A stretch of 64,000 bases of DNA, taken from the NCBI RefSeq assembly GCF_003719825.1, contig NZ_RIBS01000002.1, positions 124,001 through 188,000 on the forward strand, given 5' to 3'. Below are positions 24,701 to 33,506 of this stretch, one piece after another. Below the pieces are notes generated by a model. The model worked only from the letters and a program-made list of their open reading frames with translations, ran no database searches and had not been told where the DNA came from. Each line of letters begins with the position of its first letter. Positions within the stretch are counted from its first letter, which is position 1. The stretch comes from Montanilutibacter psychrotolerans. GTDB lineage: Bacteria; Pseudomonadota; Gammaproteobacteria; Xanthomonadales; Xanthomonadaceae. The position numbers were made by a program, and so were the translations under genes.

Positions 24701-26737
24701 TATGACCCCTTGGGACGCTTGTTGAGTCATGTCGACCCAACCAACAGGATCACCCATTTCCTGAACGACCCGGCGGGCGACCGCCTGCGTACCCGGGTAC
24801 AGGAGTTGCGCCTGCAGCGGGCCGTTGGCGCCGACATCCTGCCTGACCAGTGGACTCGGGAAGGCAGCCACGAAGGCCTGCACTACGTATTTGACCGCTC
24901 GGGCAACCTGGTCCGCCGTGGTGAGTCCCGCAGCTTTGATGGCCCCGGCGACGAGGTCCGTGACCTGCACCTGCGCTGGGACGCCAACAACCGCCTGGTC
25001 GAAAGCCGCAAGGACGGCAAGTGCACGGGATACGGCTACGACCCGCTTGGTCGCCGTGTCTTCAAGCGCAATCCGACCCATACCACCTGGTTCTTCTGGG
25101 ATGGGAATGCGCTGCTGGCTGAAGTCACTCACGCCAACGACGCGGTCAAGATGCCGGCGCTTGGCGAAAGCAACGTCCTCGACCTCCTGGCGGCGCGAAA
25201 GCGCAAGCAGGCGTTCGAGGCGTTGCACAAGCGCGCACGCGAGTACGTGTACTACCCGGGCACGTTCGTGCCGCTGGCGATGTTGGACAAGCAGGAAGTC
25301 CGATCGACTGCGAGCCAGGCCGGCGACCCGGTCATGCGGCACCCGAACGCCTCCCGTGACGCATCTGCGCCGAAAAAGGTTCCACTCGTGCCGCTTGTCG
25401 CGCCACATGCGGCCGCGGTCATCCAGTCAGCACCGGCACACGCGAAAGCGCCCACGCCAGCGGGCACGCGGGCCTCGCCAATGACTGGCGGTGGATTTGG
25501 CGGGCTGGGCGCAATGACCCTCGGCCAGCCGACCGCCAAGGAGCCCGCAACTGGATCGCTCGCCCTCGCTCAGGCGACTGAGGCATCGGGTACGGCGCAG
25601 CCAGCGGCGCCAAGTGATTCGGGACCGACCTCGGACGTTCCAGCGCAAGCCCAGAGCACAGGTCCGGTTGCGGCATTGGGCGGCCTGGGCGGACTGGGGA
25701 TGCTGGCAAGCGCCGGCGGCACGTCAGGTCAATCCGGGCCCGGCCTGTTGGCTGCAGCGCCAGTGACGTCGAGCGAGATCATTCGTTCGACGGTCGACAC
25801 GGCCGTGCCCGCGAACGAAGACGCTTTCGAGGCGGCCTCTGTCCCGGTCATCGCGCGCGCGGATCTGTCCGAAGAACGGCAGGCAAGTGTCGAATGGGAG
25901 ACGGTGGTCTATCACTACCACGTGGACCCAAACGGTTGTCCGACACGAGTGACGACCATGGACGGGCAGGTCGCCTGGTCGATGGGCTTCACTGCGTGGG
26001 GAGCGACGCGACAGCAGCACGTTGCTCGCATCGACAACCCGCTGCGGTTCCAGGGGCAATACTTCGACGCCGAAAGCGGGCTGCACTACAACCGGCATCG
26101 CTATTACGACAGTGGCATCGGACAGTTTGTCGGTCAGGATCCGATCCGGCTGCTCGGCGGCACCAACACGTACGAGTACTCGCGAAACGCCATTGCCTGG
26201 GCGGATCCACTGGGCCTTACCAGCACACCGGTCGATCCGCCGGTCGAACCCGTCGGCAGTTTCGGTGGCACGTACGCGGGCGGCCCGGAGCGCCTCCCGA
26301 GCATCGTGTACGACGGCGGCAGGACGACACTGTTCCACTACACCAGCGGGGAGAACCTGCAGAGAATCCTGGATTCGAACGAACTGTGGCGTTCCACCGG
26401 ATTCGACCACGCCCGCTACGGCGACGGACAGTACCTTGCCGATATCGTTCCGGAGGATGTCGTCGGCGTGGCGACGAAGCAGGATCTCAACCAGCAGCAA
26501 CTCAGGGACAAGAAGTTGTCGCTTGGGCAGCTGTCCTCGCTCTTCTACAATCGAGGATCGAACATCGACAATCTGACCCACTACATCGAGATCGACGTCA
26601 GCGATCTGGAAGTTCGGCACGGATTGACGGCCAATGGAAACAACGCAAGAAGGGGTATCCAGTTCGTGCTCAACGATGGAAACCTCGATTTGACTGGACG
26701 AATTAGAAGTCACGGACCGGTGGGGTGTCGTGGGTAA
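21797..26737 (+). CDS. PAAR-Rhs effector 3 with HYD1-type ADP-ribosyltransferase toxin
   Basis: A 1646-residue T6SS effector. The PAAR-like tip and the first ~550 residues are nearly identical to Rhs5, including a shared insertion AGTGQV near residue 375 that Rhs1, 2 and 4 lack. YD repeats follow. A linker at about 1165-1370 holds GGFGGLGAMTLG and GGLGGLGMLA, then QDPIRL..WADPLGL. The final 172 residues begin the fold of an ADP-ribosyltransferase: LFHYTSGENLQRILDSNELWRS (His1514), ARYGDGQYL (Tyr1546) and YIEIDV (Asp1600), matching the His-Tyr-Asp signature of Tox-ART-HYD1 toxins. The target is unknown. The immunity gene overlaps its last 8 bases. Confidence 0.93.
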   Translation: MTIAAKHFDPQLGIDIHLYLIPPSPIPIPLPTPHIGIVLDPFDYIPVIGGTVQVNGIKRATAGSMGLDIHIPVGGVWMPTMKMPMGPQWDDEIFMGSKTVLADGEPFSRVAMPVLACNIVGMVAPFRLKKPKKPHLSLLLPTTLNLAIPTNVFVGGPPTVSWTSLLFNAGLAGLGKVLKKTGIAGRAADTFKKVRQKLFKNMEPGFLKCKVLRAEPVDIRDGSVSVAHEDFSIPGRLPLAWTRRYGSNNAHAGVCGHGWQTPADIRLEIEPDGTVLFVDASSTAVFPQLPVGEGIEHAVREFVDGARLFREGDELWVRTKDGLRHGFVAGPANVAALQPQALPIERIEDLCGNHWRFERAHGSLVRIVESGIDDAGTGQVLQGRFLEVASRGGRIERLQLHDPATGLNHPLVSYRYSAEGDLVAALDALDAARTFEYQQHHLLRHTDRVGLSFYYAYNARWQVIHAWGDGGLHDYRFRYDSALNETEITDSLGHVSIVKFDDNGLPLCEIDPLDGVTVFEYDDVGRTTAVVDPMGLRSEFEYDERGNLLTLTRADGNTLCSTYDDDDRPLTVTDPGGAAWTQRWDARGLLIEQVTPLGAISHFDYDDNGLLRNHTDPLGASTRLQFDRHGHLQRLVDPAGAASTFTHDGLGCLQQRTTRDGQVARYHYDAKGRLLQVEQPSGRVRCDYDAEDQLTRHTDTFGAVTRLEFVGLGQVAKRVQPDGHCVRYEYDTEERLVAVTNQRGETHRLHRDPVGRVTEEVDYWNQARQYRYDAAGRLTGIVDPLGQATAYVTDPLGRITAKTLLHPDGGAKPFKEQFKYDRAGRLIELRNPHRHVTRTFDAAGQLVEENQDGFRVTSTYDILGRRVLRETSIGNRVACAYDRSGHLDRIALNDEAPIVIERDEMGRIVGERLGPQVRRQRKYDARGRLTAQSVSHGEAPLFETRYAYDRSGNLTGRNDSEHGDDHYAYDPLGRLLSHVDPTNRITHFLNDPAGDRLRTRVQELRLQRAVGADILPDQWTREGSHEGLHYVFDRSGNLVRRGESRSFDGPGDEVRDLHLRWDANNRLVESRKDGKCTGYGYDPLGRRVFKRNPTHTTWFFWDGNALLAEVTHANDAVKMPALGESNVLDLLAARKRKQAFEALHKRAREYVYYPGTFVPLAMLDKQEVRSTASQAGDPVMRHPNASRDASAPKKVPLVPLVAPHAAAVIQSAPAHAKAPTPAGTRASPMTGGGFGGLGAMTLGQPTAKEPATGSLALAQATEASGTAQPAAPSDSGPTSDVPAQAQSTGPVAALGGLGGLGMLASAGGTSGQSGPGLLAAAPVTSSEIIRSTVDTAVPANEDAFEAASVPVIARADLSEERQASVEWETVVYHYHVDPNGCPTRVTTMDGQVAWSMGFTAWGATRQQHVARIDNPLRFQGQYFDAESGLHYNRHRYYDSGIGQFVGQDPIRLLGGTNTYEYSRNAIAWADPLGLTSTPVDPPVEPVGSFGGTYAGGPERLPSIVYDGGRTTLFHYTSGENLQRILDSNELWRSTGFDHARYGDGQYLADIVPEDVVGVATKQDLNQQQLRDKKLSLGQLSSLFYNRGSNIDNLTHYIEIDVSDLEVRHGLTANGNNARRGIQFVLNDGNLDLTGRIRSHGPVGCRG

Positions 26738-27008
26738 CTACTACAAGATGTACATGGAGTCCCACGAAGGGGACGAGGGCGAGTTCTTCTGCGAGGTCGT
26801 GGACGGAATGATCGTCCGCCACGTCAGCGTCTTCAACGGGGTCTACTACTGGGCCACGCGTGAGGACAGCTTTGACGGCGAGTACGACTTCACCAGCCGC
26901 CCCGAGTTCGATCCCGCGACGGAGCGGGCCGAGCCCATTCCGGACGAAGCATTCGACGCGGTCTGGGCATTGGCGATGCGTCAGCCGCGCGGTGGTGTTG
27001 GAGCGTGA
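26730..27008 (+). CDS. Putative immunity protein for Rhs3 (ART toxin)
   Basis: A 92-residue acidic soluble protein (YKMYMESHEGDEGEFFCEVVDG; EYDFTSRPEFDPATERAEPIPDEAFDAVWALAM) starting at a GTG that overlaps the end of rhs3. Its acidic surface could block the NAD or target site, but that is speculation. No family recognised. A damaged copy of its last 18 codons (FDAxWALAxRQPRxGxGA) lies 7.8 kb downstream, before the rhs5 leader, showing that this immunity gene was once present twice. Confidence 0.75.
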   Translation: MGNYYKMYMESHEGDEGEFFCEVVDGMIVRHVSVFNGVYYWATREDSFDGEYDFTSRPEFDPATERAEPIPDEAFDAVWALAMRQPRGGVGA

Positions 27009-27117
27009 CCGGTGCAGGGCGCTGGCAAGCGGGTAGGTGATCCCGACTGGTGCTGCGGGATGCGAGATTGTGCAGAACGTGGCGAATGCCCCGGCTTGGG
27101 CACCCGAGTTGCGCGGT
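27009..27117 (+). repeat. Truncated upstream half of the rhs leader, without an rhs gene
   Basis: The sequence after the Rhs3 immunity gene (GACCGGTGC, GCGGGTAGGTGATCCC, ATTGTGCAGAACGTG, GGCACCCGAGTTGC) matches the regions 5' of the rhs4 and rhs5 leaders (about 28420-28530 and 34850-34960). The 160-base 3' part that should precede an rhs start is missing. It marks the place where an rhs module once began or was deleted. Confidence 0.7.
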
Positions 27118-27220
27118 GCAGGCGGCCATTCAAGAACGGGATACCGTTCTCTGCGATGACGTTGTTGCCCAATTCCGGTCGTTGCACCTGACCGACTCGC
27201 CCCTTCTTCAAGGAAATGTC

Positions 27221-27523
27221 ATGCCAGCGCTTTGCGACTATACGAATGTCTACAACACGGCTTTGGCTGTGCTGAAAGAGAAGGGGTATCAGCTTTGGTA
27301 CAACCCGGCCTCCGAGATGTTCGGAGCGGAGCGGGATGGCTGGGACTTCCTGGCCGACACGCCATCTGCACTGCTGGGCATGGTGGCGATCTATGAATCG
27401 AGCACGCCGGGGCAGTATTCGGACTACTGGTGGCGAAAGGACGCTGAGCAGTTGTACGGAAGGCTGCCGGTCGAACCACGCGCCTATACCTCCGCTGTCT
27501 ATCAGCGACGCAAGGAGACGTGA
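27221..27523 (+). CDS. Unrecognised 100-residue protein, possible orphan immunity factor
   Basis: Soluble, aromatic-rich protein (DYTNVYNTALAVLKEKGYQLWYN, SDYWWRKDAEQLYGRLPVEP) without signal peptide. AAGGAAA stands just before the ATG. I do not recognise a family. It lies downstream of a truncated rhs leader and directly upstream of another unknown gene with a GTGA overlap. Size and position resemble an immunity gene left after its toxin was lost. A perfect 7-bp inverted repeat (AGAACGG/CCGTTCT, at 27133-27150) is 70 bases upstream and may be an operator. Confidence 0.6.
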   Translation: MPALCDYTNVYNTALAVLKEKGYQLWYNPASEMFGAERDGWDFLADTPSALLGMVAIYESSTPGQYSDYWWRKDAEQLYGRLPVEPRAYTSAVYQRRKET

Positions 27524-28200
27524 CGCGCGCCTTGCGGTCAGTCACGGCCGATCGTCGGTCGTTGCGTGCGGCGTCGCGTGGTCGAATTGTTCGCTTCGGA
27601 GCGGCAAGCGGTAGCCTGCGGTCTGAAGGGCGGACCGTCGTCAGCGTTGCAAGTGCAACCGTCTCCAGCGGCGATAGTGGCGATGAAACTGGCAGTGGCA
27701 TAGCCGTTGTACCCGAAGGGACATTGCTGGCTGCTCATTCGATGTTCGGTTCGACCACCTACTGGCTCGGTTCAATGACTCTCAACGAGTGCATCATCGA
27801 AAGCACTGATCGCGAGGCCGATGCGGGATTTTTTCGCCGCTTCAGCAATTCAGACGTCTTTTCCTCGGTGGATGCAACCGCAATTGCGGCGTGTCGAGGA
27901 TCTTTGGACGCGCCTTCCGGCATGGGGCTCAGGCTGCAAATTGCGAACATTGATCTGGGCCGAATTGGGTTGTTCTACACGTCGATGGATGACGTCAGGC
28001 TGGGTGAAGAGTTCACAGGGATGCCGCTGATTCGAGCGGCACAAACGGTGTGCGACTTACCTGAGGTCGACGGAATGTTGATCCAGAGCGATGGGGACGC
28101 GTGGGTTATTGCCCGTAAGGAGGCATTGCGCGAGGTCATCGGGCAGGTGAGAGATGATGTCTTCTACAAAGACTTCTCAAAGCCGCCAGCGGCCTCGTAG
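27520..28200 (+). CDS. Unknown cargo protein in the rhs island
   Basis: The GTG start overlaps the stop of the preceding gene (GTGA), giving 226 residues. The first ~65 are Ser/Arg/Gly-rich and look non-globular, so the true start could be further in; the ATG at 27741 would leave about 150 residues. The globular part (FGSTTYWLGSMTLNECIIESTDREADAGFFRRFSN, LQIANIDLGRIGLFYTSMDDVRLGEEFTGMPLIRAAQTVCDLPEV, VIARKEAL) matches no family I know. Base composition is visibly less GC-rich than its neighbours, a sign of recent acquisition. Possibly an immunity or accessory gene of a lost module. Confidence 0.55.
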   Translation: MTRALRSVTADRRSLRAASRGRIVRFGAASGSLRSEGRTVVSVASATVSSGDSGDETGSGIAVVPEGTLLAAHSMFGSTTYWLGSMTLNECIIESTDREADAGFFRRFSNSDVFSSVDATAIAACRGSLDAPSGMGLRLQIANIDLGRIGLFYTSMDDVRLGEEFTGMPLIRAAQTVCDLPEVDGMLIQSDGDAWVIARKEALREVIGQVRDDVFYKDFSKPPAAS

Positions 28201-28420
28201 CCTTCTTTCCTAGCCGCCAAGAACCAACCCATCGCTCGGCACGGCCGGGCGGTGTTGCTTTTGTCGCACGCTGCTCCAGCTGCGGCAGTTCCATGTGGCT
28301 GGCCCGGTTGGCGACGATGTAGTTCTGCCGCGCCAACCAGCGGAACCGCGTCCGGATCGAGACGATCGGGTTAGCCCCCATGCATTAGGTCTAGCCTTCG
28401 TCCACTACGGGTGGGCGCGT
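28201..28420. other. Gene-free spacer before the rhs4 leader
   Basis: About 220 bases without a convincing gene. A minus-strand open frame (28136-28381) overlaps the end of the preceding gene and shows no recognisable family, so I do not call it. No terminator with a T-run, no insertion-sequence end and no repeat shared with other spacers was seen until the leader-like sequence begins near 28410. Confidence 0.5.
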
Positions 28421-28688
28421 GACCGTTACGAGGCGCCGGCAAGCGGGTAGGTGATCCCGGCGCGATTTCTGCGGGACGCGTGATCGCGCAGAGCGCAATG
28501 AAGTCCTTTGCTTCGGCACAAAGTTCAGCGCATTGGCGGCATACGCTTTGAGCACGTCGTGTGATCTTGGCGCGATGCGGATCGGCGACGCCCGCTGCGA
28601 TGCCGATGACCAGGGATCGAGGGGCACGGCTGTTGTCCGACTGGCCCTTCTGGACGACCACTGCACGGACCGCAGGAAGCGCGCCACG
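28421..28688 (+). repeat. Conserved rhs leader, copy B (before rhs4)
   Basis: The last 158 bases before the rhs4 ATG (from 28531) match copies A and C, including GCGCGATGCGGATCGG and GACCACTGCACGGACCGCAGG. The preceding ~110 bases match the sequence ahead of copy C and the truncated element at 27009. The hairpin seen in the other copies (GGGCC..GGCCC) is weakened here by substitutions. An open frame continues upstream of the ATG through this leader, but conservation of the ATG context in all copies shows where translation starts. Confidence 0.85.
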
Positions 28689-31600
28689 ATGACCATCGCC
28701 GCCAAGCATTTCGATCCGCAACTCGGGATCGACATCCATCTGTACCTGATTCCGCCGTCGCTGGTTCCGGTTCCGTTGCCGACGCCGCACATCGGCATCG
28801 TGCTCGATCCGTTCGACTACGTCCCGGTGATTGGCGGCACCGTGCAGGTCAACGGCATCAAGCGCGCCACGGCCGGTTCGATGGGCCTGGACATCCACAT
28901 CCCGGTGGGCGGTGCGTGGATGCCGACGATGAAGATGCCGATGGGGCCGCAGTGGGAAGACGAGATCTTCATGGGCAGCAAGACGGTGCTCGCCGACAGC
29001 GAACCGTTCGCGCGGGTGGCGATGCCCGTGCTGGCGTGCAACATCGTGGGCATGGTGGCGCCGTTCCGGCTGAAGCCTAAGAAGCCGCACGTTTCGCTGC
29101 TGTTGCCGACCACGCTGAACCTGGCGATTCCGACCAACGTTTTCGTCGGTGGTCCGCCGACCGTGTCGTGGACCTCGCTGCTGTTCGGCGCGGGCCTGGC
29201 GGGGCTGGGCAAGGTGCTGAAGAAGTCCCGCATCGCCCGGCGCGCTTCGAAGTCGTTCAAAAAAGTGCGTCAGAAGCTGTTCGAGAACATGGAGCCCGGG
29301 TTCCTGAAGTGCGTCGTGCTGCGTGCCGAACCGGTGGACATCCGCGACGGCAGCGTGTCGGTGGAACACGAGGACTTCAGTATTCCCGGCCGCCTGCCGC
29401 TGACGTGGACGCGTCGCTACAGCTCGGTCAATGCCCACGCCGGGCTGTGCGGCCACGGCTGGCAGACCCCGGCCGACATTCGCCTGGAGATCGAGCCCGA
29501 CGGCACGGTGCTGTTCGTCGACGCGAGCAGTACCGCGGTGTTCCCGCAGCTACCGGCGGGCGAGGGCATCGAGCACGCGGTGCGCGAGTTCGTGGACGGC
29601 GCGCGGTTGTTCCGCGATGGCGACGGGCTGTGGGTACGCACCAAGGAGGGCCTGCGGTACGGTTTTGTCGCGGGCCCCGCGAACGTCGCGGCACTGCAAC
29701 CACAGGCGCTGCCGATCGAACGCATCGAGGACCTGTGCGGCAACCACTGGCGGTTCGAGCGCCGTGACGGCCAGCTGGTTCGCATTGTCGAAAGCGGTGT
29801 CGACGGCCTGCAGGGGCGCTATCTGGACGTGCAGACGCGTCGTGGCCTGATCGAACGCTTGCAATTGCACGACCCCGCCACCGGCATCAGCCACCCATTG
29901 GTCAGCTATCGTCACGATGGCGGAGGCGACCTGGTCGCGGCGTCGGACGCCCTCGATGCGGCGCTCACGTTCGAGTACCAGCAGCACCGACTGCTGCGCC
30001 ACACCGACCGCGTCGGCCTGTCGTTCTACTACGCCTACAACGCCCGGTGGCAGGCCATCCACGCCTGGGGCGACGGCGGCCTGCACGACTACCGGTTCCG
30101 CTACGACAGCGCGCTCAACGAGACCGAGATCACCGACTCGCTGGGTCACGTGTCGTTGGTGAAGTTCGATGACAACGGCCTGCCGCTGTGCGAGATCGAT
30201 CCACTCGACGGCGTGACCGTGTTCGAGTACGACGAGGTCGGCCGCACCACGGCCGTGGTCGACCCGATGGGCCTGCGTACAGAGTTCGCGTACGACGATC
30301 GCGGCAACGCGCTGAAACTCACCCGTGCCGATGGCAGCCAGTTGCAGGTCCGCTACGACGAGGAGGATCGATCGATCGAGACGATCGAACCGGACGGCGC
30401 CACCTGGGCCCGGCAGTGGGACAAGCGCGGCCTGCTGCGCGCCCAGTGCTCGCCGCTGGGGGCAACCACCCGCTATGACTACGACCACCACGGTCAGTTG
30501 CACAGCGTTACCAACGCGCTGGGGGCCAGCACGCTTGTTGCGTTCGATCGGCATGGGCAACTGGCCTGCATGACCGATCCGCTGGGGCACGCCAATCGCT
30601 TCGAGCATGACGCGATGGGGCGCCTGATCTGTCATGTCGATGTCGTCGGCGCGATGACGCGCTACCACCACGACGCGAAGGGGCGAGTGGTCCGGGTCTT
30701 GCTGCCAGGCGGAGGCGAGCTGCACCACACGTTCGACGCCGAGGATCGTCTGTTGCGTCACGTGGATGCGGCCGGCGCGGTCACGCGCCTGGAGTATGCC
30801 GGTACCGGCCAGCTCAGCAGGCGCGTCCAGCCCGATGGGCACGCGGTGCACCATCTGTACGACACCGAAGAGCGCCTTGTCGCCTTCGTCAACCAGCGTG
30901 GGGAGCGTTGCGAGTTCGAGTTCGATCCGCTGGGCCGCATCGTCCGTGAAGTCGATTACTGGGGCCAGGCGCGTCATTACCGTTTCGACGCGGGTGGGCG
31001 GCTGATCGAGACAATCGATCCGTCCGGTCAGGTGGTCACCTGCAGCAACGATCGGCTGGGCAGGATCACCGCCCGCCACATGGACGATACCCTGCGCCCG
31101 GGCCACAAAGTGCAGGAAACCTTTCGCTACGATCGCTGCGGTCAGCTGGTCGAGATGCGCAGCGCGCATCGTCTGGTGCAAAGGGTTTTCGACGCGGAGC
31201 GACGGCTCGTCGAGGAGCGTCAGGACGGCTTCCGGATCAGCAACACCTACGATGCGCTCGGCAATCGTGTACTGCGCGAAACCAGCGCCGGCAATCGTGT
31301 TGCGCAGCAGTTCGACGTCCGCGGGCTGGTGTCGGCAATCACGATCAACGACGGCTCGCCGATGGTCATCGAGCGCGATGCTCTGGGGCGCATCGTCGGC
31401 GAGCGCATGGGCGAACGCCTGCAGCGTCTGCGCCGCTACAACGCGCTGGGCCTGCCCGCCAGCGAGACGGTGCTCGTCGGACAGACGACGGCCTTCGAGA
31501 CTGCATACGACTTTGACCGCTCCGGAAACATGACCCGGCGCAGCGACAGCCAGCATGGGGCTGAAGCTTTTGCCTACGACCCGATTGGCCGCCTGCTGGC

Positions 31601-33506
31601 GCACACCGACGCGGCTGGACGCAGCGCGCAGTTCCTGCACGACCCGGCCGGTGGCCGCATGACCACGCACGTGCAGGAGGTTCGCCTGCAGCAGGCCGCC
31701 GGAGCCGAGGGCCACGCCCCCGGACACTGGGCCCGCGAGGGAAGCTGGGACGGCCAGGACTACAGCTTCGACCGGGCCGGCAACCTCGTGCGGCGCCGTC
31801 GTACGACGAGCCGCCCGGGCAACCCTGGCGAAGAAGACGGGCTGCAGCTGCGCTGGGACGGGAATCACCGGCTGGTGGAAAGCCGCGGCGATGGAGTGAC
31901 CACGCACTATGGCTACGACGCCCTCGGCCGTCGGGCGTTCAAGCGCGGGCCGACCCACACCACGTGGTTTTTCTGGGATGGCGACGCATTGCTCGGCGAG
32001 GTTCGCGAAGGCAACGCGCAGGCACACGGGACCGTGCGCGCCACCGGCACCGTCGCCGACCTGATGGCTGCCCGCAAGCGCCGTGAGTCCTCGGCGTCGC
32101 TGCATGCCCGCGTTCGCGAGTTCATCTACTACCCGGGCAGTTTCGTGCCGCTGGCGCTGGTGGACCGGCGCTCGTCGGCATCATCGAGGCGGCAGCGCGC
32201 AGTCACGGCAGCGGCGTCGCCACAAGCGCCGTGCGCCGCCGCACTTGTTGCCGCTCCACAGCCTGGGGCTGTGATGCGCTCAGGCCTGCTTCCCGTCGCG
32301 CCTTCGTCAGCGGCCGCGGGAGGTCTCGCGTGCGCACCACCGGCAAAGCCGATCGCGATGCTTGCGCCAGTATCCTCGACACGCTCCGCGTCCGGCCTGG
32401 GCTTTGGCGGACTGGGGGGGCTTGCCCTCGGCGGTCGTGAGCCTGTCCACGCCGAACCATCGCAGACCCGCGAGAACGCGGTGAGCACGGCGGTGCCCGT
32501 GTCGGATGGCGATGCGGCCCTGACCAGGCTGGGATGCGCGGAAGGGATGACACAGGGGCCGTCACGCGGCCTTGCCGTGCAGGCGGAGGGCCTGAGCGAT
32601 ACAGCGACTCCGTCGTCGTCCTCGCACGCGGGCCCCGCTGGGACCGCCAGCGGAACGGACCGGCACGCCGACGCGCCGGTGACATCGCAACCACTGGCTC
32701 CGTCGCCCGAGGGTGCGGTTCCTGAAGACGCCGACGATCGCGAGGTCTTCCACTACCACGTCGACCCGAATGGCCTCCCGGTGCGCCTGTTCGACGACGC
32801 AGGGCACGTCGTGTGGTCGGCCAGCTATGCCACCTGGGGCGCGATCGCGTGCCTGCACGCCGATGAAGTGGACAACCCCCTGCGCTACCAAGGGCAGTAC
32901 CACGATGCCGAAACCGGGCTGAGCTACAACCGCTTTCGTTATTACGACCCGCACTCCGGACAGTACGTCACGCAGGACCCGCTGCGCCTGGTGGGCGGCG
33001 ATGATCTCTACGCCTACGGCATCAACCCGGTGGGGTGGATCGATCCACTGGGGTTGAAGAAGTGCCCCACCGCGGCGCAGGAAGCCGCGATGAAGAAGGC
33101 GACCTGGGAGGAATATACAGGCATGAAAGGCCGTATCGGCAAGAAGAAGCGCGGGCCCTGCTTTTCCATTGCCGTCGACCTCAAGACAGGGAAAATGAGC
33201 AAGGTCTACACCAACAATCTCGCTGGCTACTTTCCAAGCGATCTCCACCCGTCGATCAACGAAAGGATGTCCAGCGTGCCGCCCTATCGGGCACACAATG
33301 GCGAGGAGATTAGCAAGGGTCCAGGCACGCATTCCGAGATCTACGCGGTCAATGAACTGTTGAATGCGCGGAAGGGCGCAACCCTGAGCGACATCGCCGT
33401 ATGGTCAATGGAGTCCTACGGCAAGCCCGGTGTCGCCATCGGCGATTACAAAGAGGCCTGTCCACATTGCGAGCATCTGCTCGATGGAGTGCACTTTGTC
33501 AAATGA
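28689..33506 (+). CDS. PAAR-Rhs effector 4 with YwqJ-like deaminase toxin
   Basis: A 1605-residue T6SS effector, started at the ATG of the conserved MTIAAKHF context. The N-terminus carries more substitutions than in the other copies (SLVPVPLPTPH, QWEDEIF). YD repeats follow; the linker at about 1158-1350 holds LGFGGLGGLALGG, and the core end is QDPLRL..WIDPLGL. The last 149 residues contain HSE (His1548, Glu1550) and CPHC (Cys1591, Cys1594), the zinc-deaminase signature in the arrangement of YwqJ-like toxins (GTHSEIYAVNELL ... EACPHCEHLL). The downstream gene is a YwqK/MORN-like protein, as in the Bacillus ywqJ-ywqK pair, which strengthens the call. The nucleic-acid or nucleotide substrate is unknown. 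Confidence 0.93.
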   Translation: MTIAAKHFDPQLGIDIHLYLIPPSLVPVPLPTPHIGIVLDPFDYVPVIGGTVQVNGIKRATAGSMGLDIHIPVGGAWMPTMKMPMGPQWEDEIFMGSKTVLADSEPFARVAMPVLACNIVGMVAPFRLKPKKPHVSLLLPTTLNLAIPTNVFVGGPPTVSWTSLLFGAGLAGLGKVLKKSRIARRASKSFKKVRQKLFENMEPGFLKCVVLRAEPVDIRDGSVSVEHEDFSIPGRLPLTWTRRYSSVNAHAGLCGHGWQTPADIRLEIEPDGTVLFVDASSTAVFPQLPAGEGIEHAVREFVDGARLFRDGDGLWVRTKEGLRYGFVAGPANVAALQPQALPIERIEDLCGNHWRFERRDGQLVRIVESGVDGLQGRYLDVQTRRGLIERLQLHDPATGISHPLVSYRHDGGGDLVAASDALDAALTFEYQQHRLLRHTDRVGLSFYYAYNARWQAIHAWGDGGLHDYRFRYDSALNETEITDSLGHVSLVKFDDNGLPLCEIDPLDGVTVFEYDEVGRTTAVVDPMGLRTEFAYDDRGNALKLTRADGSQLQVRYDEEDRSIETIEPDGATWARQWDKRGLLRAQCSPLGATTRYDYDHHGQLHSVTNALGASTLVAFDRHGQLACMTDPLGHANRFEHDAMGRLICHVDVVGAMTRYHHDAKGRVVRVLLPGGGELHHTFDAEDRLLRHVDAAGAVTRLEYAGTGQLSRRVQPDGHAVHHLYDTEERLVAFVNQRGERCEFEFDPLGRIVREVDYWGQARHYRFDAGGRLIETIDPSGQVVTCSNDRLGRITARHMDDTLRPGHKVQETFRYDRCGQLVEMRSAHRLVQRVFDAERRLVEERQDGFRISNTYDALGNRVLRETSAGNRVAQQFDVRGLVSAITINDGSPMVIERDALGRIVGERMGERLQRLRRYNALGLPASETVLVGQTTAFETAYDFDRSGNMTRRSDSQHGAEAFAYDPIGRLLAHTDAAGRSAQFLHDPAGGRMTTHVQEVRLQQAAGAEGHAPGHWAREGSWDGQDYSFDRAGNLVRRRRTTSRPGNPGEEDGLQLRWDGNHRLVESRGDGVTTHYGYDALGRRAFKRGPTHTTWFFWDGDALLGEVREGNAQAHGTVRATGTVADLMAARKRRESSASLHARVREFIYYPGSFVPLALVDRRSSASSRRQRAVTAAASPQAPCAAALVAAPQPGAVMRSGLLPVAPSSAAAGGLACAPPAKPIAMLAPVSSTRSASGLGFGGLGGLALGGREPVHAEPSQTRENAVSTAVPVSDGDAALTRLGCAEGMTQGPSRGLAVQAEGLSDTATPSSSSHAGPAGTASGTDRHADAPVTSQPLAPSPEGAVPEDADDREVFHYHVDPNGLPVRLFDDAGHVVWSASYATWGAIACLHADEVDNPLRYQGQYHDAETGLSYNRFRYYDPHSGQYVTQDPLRLVGGDDLYAYGINPVGWIDPLGLKKCPTAAQEAAMKKATWEEYTGMKGRIGKKKRGPCFSIAVDLKTGKMSKVYTNNLAGYFPSDLHPSINERMSSVPPYRAHNGEEISKGPGTHSEIYAVNELLNARKGATLSDIAVWSMESYGKPGVAIGDYKEACPHCEHLLDGVHFVK

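Noticed and set aside
28136-28381. Minus-strand 81-codon open frame between the unknown cargo gene and the rhs4 leader
   Set aside because: It overlaps the end of the plus-strand gene, lacks a ribosome-binding site and shows no recognisable protein pattern.
28533-28688. Extension of the rhs4 protein upstream through the leader
   Set aside because: The extra 52 codons are conserved as DNA leader in copies where the frame is closed, and the MTIAAKHF start is common to all five genes.
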